A stretch of 64,000 bases of DNA from Mycetocola lacteus. GTDB lineage: Bacteria > Actinomycetota > Actinomycetes > Actinomycetales > Microbacteriaceae. The stretch lies in NCBI RefSeq assembly GCF_003667575.1, contig NZ_RCUY01000005.1:248001-312000 (forward strand), in the 5' to 3' direction. A program made the translations under genes and the position numbers. Shown here piece by piece: positions 59,608-64,000 of the stretch. Below the pieces are notes generated by a model. It had not been told where the DNA came from. It ran no database searches and saw nothing but the letters and a program-made list of their open reading frames with translations. The first letter of the stretch is position 1; each line of letters starts with the position of its first letter.

Positions 59608-59698
59608 TCAAGTCGGCGCGACCGGGCGAAAAGACACGGCCACGAGGTTCGGCCGCGGCCCTGCACCATCGAGCCCGCCGCCGACCCGCACTGCCCGC

Positions 59699-60775
59699 CT
59701 AGCCCAGGGCGAGCGCTCGGCGCAGATCCTCCACGTATGCAGCGGGTGCCTCCCAGGCGGCGAAGTGTCCACCCGCGGGATGCTCGATCAACGCGGTCAG
59801 GTTCACAAACCGCTCCACAAACGCGCGCGGGGCGTGCATGAAGTCCCCGGCGAAGGCCGAGTAGACCGTCGGAGTCTCGATCCGCGCGGGCAGCACCACG
59901 GGCACGGTATACGTCGAGAGTGCGGTGCCCGCGGTGCCCGTATGCCAGACGGCACTAACCCAGGTCAGCAGATCGTCGTAAGTGAAAGAGCCGGCAGACC
60001 CGGCCCAGTCGATCAACTTCTCCCCCATCCAGGCCAGCAGGGCCGCCGGAGAATCGCCCAGTATCGTGGTCACCGTGCCGGGACGGGTCGCCTGCTCGGC
60101 CACAAACCCGCCGTGCGCCTGCCGCCAGCCACCCGCGACGGCGGCAAACGCCAGCTCCTCGGGAGTCGCAGTGGTCGGGTCAATCATCCCAGCCCTGGCC
60201 GCCGCCAGGTTCGTCAGGTGCAGCGCCGAGACGCGCTCGGGATGGGCCGCCGCCAGCAGCTCGGCCACGGTGCCACCCACGTCCCCGGCCGAGATCACAA
60301 AGCGCGCATAGCCGAGGGCGGTCATAGCCTCGGCCACCATCCCGGCAATATCGGCGGTCGAAACCGGAGCGCCTTCCAGCGGCGGGGCAAACGGGAATCC
60401 GGGCAGGGCCGGAATGACCACATTGACGTCCTCCAGCAGCGGCAGCACCCGCTCGAAGCGCAACACCGAGTCGGGCCAGCCGTGCAGGAGCACCACGGTC
60501 GGGGCATCCGGCGTGGTCGAGCGCCGATGGATCACCCGCAGCGCGCGTTCCCCCACACCCACAATCTCCCAGGGATAGGCGCGGATGCGGCGCTCGTGTG
60601 CGCGCCAATCGAAGTCCTCGGACCAGGTGCGCAGGAGACGGGCAAACCGCTCACCCGGAATGCCGCGCGCGGAATCCCCCGCCCACGGGTTGGCGATCAG
60701 CCGAGTGCCGCGGATCCGCGCCGTGAGGTCGTCAAGCGCGGCGGACGTGGTGGGCGTGGGGGCGGAGGTGTTCAT
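59699..60775 (-). CDS. Epoxide hydrolase-like alpha/beta hydrolase
   Basis: 358 residues. N-terminal EHN-type lid (to ~90) typical of epoxide hydrolases, oxyanion HGWPDS. Nucleophile region is ISAGDVGGTVAELL, with Asp where epoxide hydrolases have it and Val replacing the common Trp. The end HPAGGHFAAWEAPAAY carries the catalytic His. Divergent from a TetR gene with two perfect palindromes between them, so it should be inducible by a ligand of that regulator. GTG/ATG choice: ATG 60775. Confidence 0.85.
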   Translation of the reverse strand: MNTSAPTPTTSAALDDLTARIRGTRLIANPWAGDSARGIPGERFARLLRTWSEDFDWRAHERRIRAYPWEIVGVGERALRVIHRRSTTPDAPTVVLLHGWPDSVLRFERVLPLLEDVNVVIPALPGFPFAPPLEGAPVSTADIAGMVAEAMTALGYARFVISAGDVGGTVAELLAAAHPERVSALHLTNLAAARAGMIDPTTATPEELAFAAVAGGWRQAHGGFVAEQATRPGTVTTILGDSPAALLAWMGEKLIDWAGSAGSFTYDDLLTWVSAVWHTGTAGTALSTYTVPVVLPARIETPTVYSAFAGDFMHAPRAFVERFVNLTALIEHPAGGHFAAWEAPAAYVEDLRRALALG

Positions 60776-60800
60776 GGGGGTCCTTTCGACGCGAAACCAA

Positions 60801-60853
60801 AATGGGCTCGTTAGCCCATTCTTAGCGCTTAATAATGGGCTGTCAAGCCCATT
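60801..60853. promoter_or_regulatory. Two perfect 20-bp palindromic operators
   Basis: AATGGGCT-CGTT-AGCCCATT (60801-60820) and AATGGGCT-GTCA-AGCCCATT (60834-60853), centres 33 bp apart (three helical turns), between the epoxide hydrolase and TetR genes. TTCTTAGCGCTTAATAATG lies between them. Confidence 0.8.
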
Positions 60854-60871
60854 CCCTGATAGGCTGACCGC

Positions 60872-61492
60872 ATGACTTCAGCCGAAGAGCTCCTGCCCGC
60901 CACCGCCAAGGGCCGCGCAACCCGCGACCGGATCGTGGACGCCGCGGCCGATCTGATGCTCGCGCACGGGGTCCAGGGGGCGACCAATCCCGAGATTCGC
61001 GCGGCGGCGAAGGTCAGCGGCTCCCAGCTCTCGCTCTACTTCCCTGACAAGGAGAGCCTGGTACGTGCGGTTCTCGCTCGGCGCGGAGATCAGGTCATCG
61101 ACCTCCTCCACACCACCGCCCACGGCGACCTCGACAGTATCGCCGCCCTGCGATCCTGGGCGGCCTTTTACACCGAGCGCCCGAACTCCTGGGAGGGCGG
61201 CTGCCGGTTCGGATCCCTCGCCGGCGACGTCCTCAAATCCGATCTGAACCTCACGGCGGACGTCACCGACGGGTTTGACCGCTGGCACGCCGTCTTTGAA
61301 TCCGGCCTGACCACGATGCGCGAGCGCGGCGACCTGCGCGCCGACGCACAACCGGCCACCCTCGCCACGATCCTGCTCGCCGCATTCCAGGGCGGCATGC
61401 TCCTGGCGCAGGCCCAGCACAGCATCGACCCCCTCGCCACCGCCCTAGAGGGAGCCATCGACTTTGTGGCCAGCTTTGGCCCACGAGACTGA
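60872..61492 (+). CDS. TetR-family regulator of the epoxide hydrolase-like gene
   Basis: 206 residues. Helix-turn-helix: ATNPEIRAAAKVSGSQLSLYFPDKES. The C-domain with NSWEGGCRFGSLAGD resembles TetR_C regulators of the AcrR/BetI size class. ATG 60872 is 18 bases after the second palindrome, so it probably represses itself and the divergent hydrolase. The Cys in GGCRFGSL is conserved in many such proteins and could sense an electrophile; that is inference. Confidence 0.86.
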   Translation: MTSAEELLPATAKGRATRDRIVDAAADLMLAHGVQGATNPEIRAAAKVSGSQLSLYFPDKESLVRAVLARRGDQVIDLLHTTAHGDLDSIAALRSWAAFYTERPNSWEGGCRFGSLAGDVLKSDLNLTADVTDGFDRWHAVFESGLTTMRERGDLRADAQPATLATILLAAFQGGMLLAQAQHSIDPLATALEGAIDFVASFGPRD

Positions 61493-61574
61493 GCACAACC
61501 CGGGAGTCAGGAGAATTACCTAAACAAAATATTCGAAGTGTGTTACGTTTCTTGCACTTGTAAGGAGGTAGGAC

Positions 61575-62114
61575 ATGTCCCCCAACACACCGCTCGTCTC
61601 GGAAACCTACGATGTTTCCGACGAACCCGGTATCGCACGAGTGCACGATTTCTTCGTCACGCATAGGAAGGTCCAGTCCGGTCGCACCGCCCCCAGGTAT
61701 GTGTTGTCCGGCGATGCCACTGATGATCAGGTTGAACTCCCCGCAGAGATCTATCACGTGCTTGTGCAGGTGGTCGATGCGATGCGACGCGGACTCTCGG
61801 TCACCGTTTCTCCCCGAGGTAAAACCCTCACCACACAGCAGGCGGCTGATCTTCTGGGAGTGAGCCGTCCCACGGTCATCAAGCTGCTCGACGAGGGAAG
61901 AATCCCGTTCGAGCGCGTCGGCACACACCGCCGCGTTACACTGACTAACGTGCTGGAGTATCGCAAGCGCCGCCGCGAGGAGCAGTATGCGACCCTGGCC
62001 AGACTCTCAACGGATATCGATGACGATGCTCCCCTCAACGAAGTCCTCGCCGAATTGAAGAAGGCGCGTCGGGTTGTATCGGAACGCCGTCGGCAAGACA
62101 TCGAGCTGCCCTAA
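61575..62114 (+). CDS. Antitoxin with excisionase/MerR-type helix-turn-helix
   Basis: 179 residues. Residues ~84-135 are an excisionase-like DNA-binding domain (LTTQQAADLLGVSRPTVIKL, then LDEGRIPFERVGTHRR). The charged C-terminus (LKKARRVVSERRRQDIELP) would occlude the toxin. Start ATG 61575 with AAGGAGG upstream. Precedes a PIN-domain toxin by 14 bases; this HTH/PIN pairing is a known toxin-antitoxin form. GC is lower than in the surrounding genes. Confidence 0.82.
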   Translation: MSPNTPLVSETYDVSDEPGIARVHDFFVTHRKVQSGRTAPRYVLSGDATDDQVELPAEIYHVLVQVVDAMRRGLSVTVSPRGKTLTTQQAADLLGVSRPTVIKLLDEGRIPFERVGTHRRVTLTNVLEYRKRRREEQYATLARLSTDIDDDAPLNEVLAELKKARRVVSERRRQDIELP

Positions 62115-62128
62115 AGTCGGTCCCACAC

Positions 62129-62713
62129 ATGTTCACCGCGCTGCTCGACACCAATATTCTCTGGCCCAGCCTGCAGCGCGACTTTTTCCTCTCTCTTGCC
62201 ATCGAGGGAAGCTTCCGACCCGTATGGAGCGAAGCGATTCTTGATGAGCTTGAAGAAAGCGAGACGCGGAAGCTCATCGCGAGACGCCGCCTCACTCCAA
62301 TCCGCGCCCAGCTTTCGGCCATGCGTCTGACAGATCGAATGCGTCACGTCTTCCCGGAGGCGCTCGTTCACGGCTGGGAGCCATTGGATGGAACGTTTGG
62401 ACTTCCGGATCGAGATGATGAGCACGTGGTCGCCGCCGCGCAGGTGGCCGGAGCGGGTTTTATCGTGACCGATAACCTCAAGGATTTTCCCGTGGCTCTG
62501 CTTCCAGTGAGCATCACCCCGGTATCGGCTCGTAAGTTTGCTTTTGACATCGTAAGCGATAGTCCGCTGAGGGCTTTATCGGCGCTCGAGGAGATTTCTC
62601 AGCGCAGCGGACTCTATGGTCCAGAAACCACGTCGGAGCAGATAATTAGCCACCTGGAGCTTCGATATGGCTTCACCGATACGGCGGAACTGCTGCGCCT
62701 CGCGGCATTCTAA
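62129..62713 (+). CDS. PIN-domain ribonuclease toxin
   Basis: 194 residues. PIN nucleases use acidic residues and Mg2+ to cut RNA. Seen: LLDTNIL (Asp7), WSEAILDELEES, GLPDRDDEHVVAAAQ and VTDNLKDFP. The fold part covers ~1-145; a C-terminal helical extension of about 50 residues is unusual compared with short VapC toxins (~130) but normal for the HTH-partnered kind. Ribosome site weak, as often for the second gene of a coupled pair. Confidence 0.84.
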   Translation: MFTALLDTNILWPSLQRDFFLSLAIEGSFRPVWSEAILDELEESETRKLIARRRLTPIRAQLSAMRLTDRMRHVFPEALVHGWEPLDGTFGLPDRDDEHVVAAAQVAGAGFIVTDNLKDFPVALLPVSITPVSARKFAFDIVSDSPLRALSALEEISQRSGLYGPETTSEQIISHLELRYGFTDTAELLRLAAF

Positions 62714-62723
62714 AATGATGAAA

Positions 62724-62763
62724 ACACCGAGGGCCGCACGGGAATCCGTGCGGCCCTCGGTGT
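62724..62763. terminator. Bidirectional terminator, PIN toxin / CsoR
   Basis: Perfect 18-bp arms ACACCGAGGGCCGCACGG (62724-62741) and CCGTGCGGCCCTCGGTGT (62746-62763), loop GAAT, between convergent genes. Confidence 0.85.
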
Positions 62764-62776
62764 GCGGGTGGGCGGT

Positions 62777-63160
62777 CTAAGAGCGGACCAGGCGCGCGAT
62801 CGCGTCGGTGGCTTCCTTGAGTTTGGCGGCGGCCTCCTCGGCGTTGCCCAGACGGGCGGCGTCCATCACGCAGTGCTTGAGGTGGTCATCCACCAGACCG
62901 ATCGCCACCGATTCCAGCGCGCTGGTGAGGGCACTGATCTGGGTGAGAATGTCGATGCAGTACTTCTCGTCGTCGATCATCTTGGAGATCCCACGCGCCT
63001 GACCCTCGATCCGGCGCATCCGCTTCTGGTAGCCGGTCTTATCGCTGATGTAGCCGTGGTGGTGCCCCTCGGTGGCGCAGAAATCGCCCGAGTGCCCCTC
63101 GGATTCGGTACCGATAGTGTCGGCTCCGGTGTCGGTGCCGTGTGCTGCGGTGGTCGCCAT
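62777..63160 (-). CDS. csoR: Copper-sensing repressor (CsoR/RcnR family)
   Basis: 127 residues, four-helix metal sensor. The His/Asp/Glu-rich leader (ATEGHHHGYISDKTGYQKR) leads into RMRRIEGQARGISKMIDD and YCIDILTQISAL (Cys). The Cu(I)-site His and Cys are in DDHLKHCVMDA, the C-H-C pattern of CsoR. Start ATG 63160 with AAAGGAG five bases upstream; longer in-frame starts read poorly. It follows, on the same strand, the copper ATPase gene (108 bases away). Derepresses copper export when Cu(I) binds. The His cluster near the N-terminus is an extra feature. Confidence 0.87.
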   Translation of the reverse strand: MATTAAHGTDTGADTIGTESEGHSGDFCATEGHHHGYISDKTGYQKRMRRIEGQARGISKMIDDEKYCIDILTQISALTSALESVAIGLVDDHLKHCVMDAARLGNAEEAAAKLKEATDAIARLVRS

Positions 63161-63268
63161 GATGGCTCCTTTGATCGATCGGCCGGGGCCGGGACTGCTG
63201 CATCCAGGATATCGGGCACCGCACCTCGGCGGCGACGTGGGCCCGATACTCCGGGCCCGCACGGGAGA

Positions 63269-64000
63269 CTAGTTTTTGACGATGCTGCGGAATCCGCGCA
63301 GTCTGAGGCTGTTCCCCACCACAAACACGCTCGACAGGGCCATCGCGGCTCCGGCCAGCATCGGGTTGAGCATGCCCAGCGCCGCGACCGGAATCGCCGC
63401 CACGTTATAGGCGAAGGCCCAGAACAGGTTGGTTTTGATGGTGCCCAGGGTTGTGCGGGAGAGCCGGATCGCATCCACCACGCCACGCAGATCCCCGCGC
63501 ACCAGGGTGATATCCGACGCCTCGATGGCCACATCGGTGCCCGTGCCCATCGCCAAACCCAGGTCGGCCTGGGCCAGGGCTGGCGCATCATTCACACCGT
63601 CGCCCACCATCGCGACCACCCGGCCGGACTCCTGCAACCGGATTACCTCGGCCACCTTATCCGCGGGCAGCACCTCGGCGATCACCGTCTCGATGCCCAC
63701 CTCGGCGGCAATCCGCCGGGCCACCGCGGTATTGTCTCCGGTCAGCAGAATCGGGGTCAGCCCGAGCGCCTTGAGCGCGGTGATCGCCTCGCGACTGGTG
63801 GGCTTGACCGCATCGGCGACCACCAGGATTCCGCGAGCCTCCCCATCCCAGGCCACCGCCACCACGGTCTTTCCGGCCTCCTCGGCCTCGACCTTGGCGG
63901 CGGAAACCCGAGCACTCAGCGTGATCGACCACTCGGCCAGCAGGGACTCGCGTCCCACCAGAACCGCATGACCGTCCACCACACCCTGCACACCCTTGCC
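63269..64000 (-). CDS. copA: Copper-translocating P-type ATPase, C-terminal part (continues past window edge)
   Basis: 244 codons visible; the frame is open through base 64000 ([16 protein letters not shown]), so the N-terminal two thirds are missing. Seen: N-domain end, P-domain hinge [15 protein letters not shown] and [34 protein letters not shown] (split: [16 protein letters not shown] / [10 protein letters not shown]). The last two membrane helices follow with [20 protein letters not shown] and [20 protein letters not shown], the PIB-1 (Cu+) signature of NxxxYN and MxxSS. Ends [12 protein letters not shown]. Paired with the CsoR sensor downstream. Copper is inferred from these motifs and the sensor. 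Confidence 0.88.
   Translation of the reverse strand, partial: GKGVQGVVDGHAVLVGRESLLAEWSITLSARVSAAKVEAEEAGKTVVAVAWDGEARGILVVADAVKPTSREAITALKALGLTPILLTGDNTAVARRIAAEVGIETVIAEVLPADKVAEVIRLQESGRVVAMVGDGVNDAPALAQADLGLAMGTGTDVAIEASDITLVRGDLRGVVDAIRLSRTTLGTIKTNLFWAFAYNVAAIPVAALGMLNPMLAGAAMALSSVFVVGNSLRLRGFRSIVKN

Noticed and set aside
61493..61574. Operator for the toxin-antitoxin pair (AAGTG...CACTT)
   Set aside because: Arms are only five bases with a 14-base gap, too weak to claim.
61575..62114. Excisionase-like protein as a sign of a prophage or integrative element
   Set aside because: No integrase, attachment repeats or phage genes nearby; the PIN partner makes it an antitoxin.
1..64000. tRNA, rRNA, riboswitches and insertion sequences
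   Set aside because: Looked for cloverleaf-like segments, transposase motifs and terminal repeats; none could be supported by eye.

Overview
The window is high-GC DNA (about 65-70% in lines I counted) with many GTG/TTG starts, strong AGGAGG ribosome sites and ATGA/GTGA/TGATG gene couplings. Two features point to an actinobacterium: proteins of the type VII secretion (WXG100/EspC) style, and a DtxR-like iron box. The overall gene set is most like Microbacteriaceae. That placement is inference; there is no rRNA or tRNA gene in the window.

Layout. 1-4.0 kb: end of a sugar or sugar-phosphate ABC cassette (binding protein, ATPase, HAD phosphatase, metallophosphoesterase). 4.2-9.6 kb: NUDIX hydrolase, a small protein, a large LuxR-type ATPase regulator and a type-B carboxylesterase. 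9.7-15.2 kb: a low-GC membrane protein, a sodium:alanine symporter, an SDR, a small acidic protein and an ABC-F ATPase. 15.3-21.9 kb: the most unusual region. It is one minus-strand unit: an EspC-like small protein, a 435-residue modular toxin-like protein, seven tandem paralogous lipoproteins repeating every 602 bp with TGATG coupling, a 21-codon linker ORF, a YbaB-like protein and a WXG100 protein. I read it as a type VII-exported polymorphic toxin with an amplified and diversified array of lipoprotein immunity candidates. 22.0-32.9 kb: an oligosaccharide locus with two paralogous binding proteins, an Opp-type ABC transporter, a ROK regulator, a GH4 glycosidase and a BadF-type sugar kinase. 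33.1-37.6 kb: a zinc alcohol dehydrogenase and an iron-box-controlled siderophore uptake operon without its ATPase.

37.6-47.1 kb: metabolic genes next to their own regulators (FabF-like synthase/TetR; two SDRs/TetR; ketopantoate reductase-like; Fic; a protein I do not recognise; TDT transporter/CGNR regulator). 47.2-51.5 kb: a flavin electron-transfer operon (NqrB/RnfD-like reductase, ApbE, FMN-binding lipoprotein) divergent from an ECF sigma/anti-sigma pair. Both directions carry the same GAACC-N16-CGTG promoter. 51.5-57.0 kb: HdeD-like and FUSC membrane proteins, two tandem M20 hydrolases and an AI-2E-type permease. 57-61.5 kb: two TetR regulators with paired palindromic operators, an SGNH hydrolase, a methyltransferase and an epoxide-hydrolase-like enzyme. 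61.5-64 kb: a PIN/HTH toxin-antitoxin pair, then a CsoR copper sensor and the end of a copper P-type ATPase cut by the window edge.

Recurrent themes are short regulator/enzyme units with visible paired palindromes between divergent genes, and long perfect hairpins at most convergent gene ends. No CRISPR, insertion sequence, integrase, rRNA or tRNA was seen.
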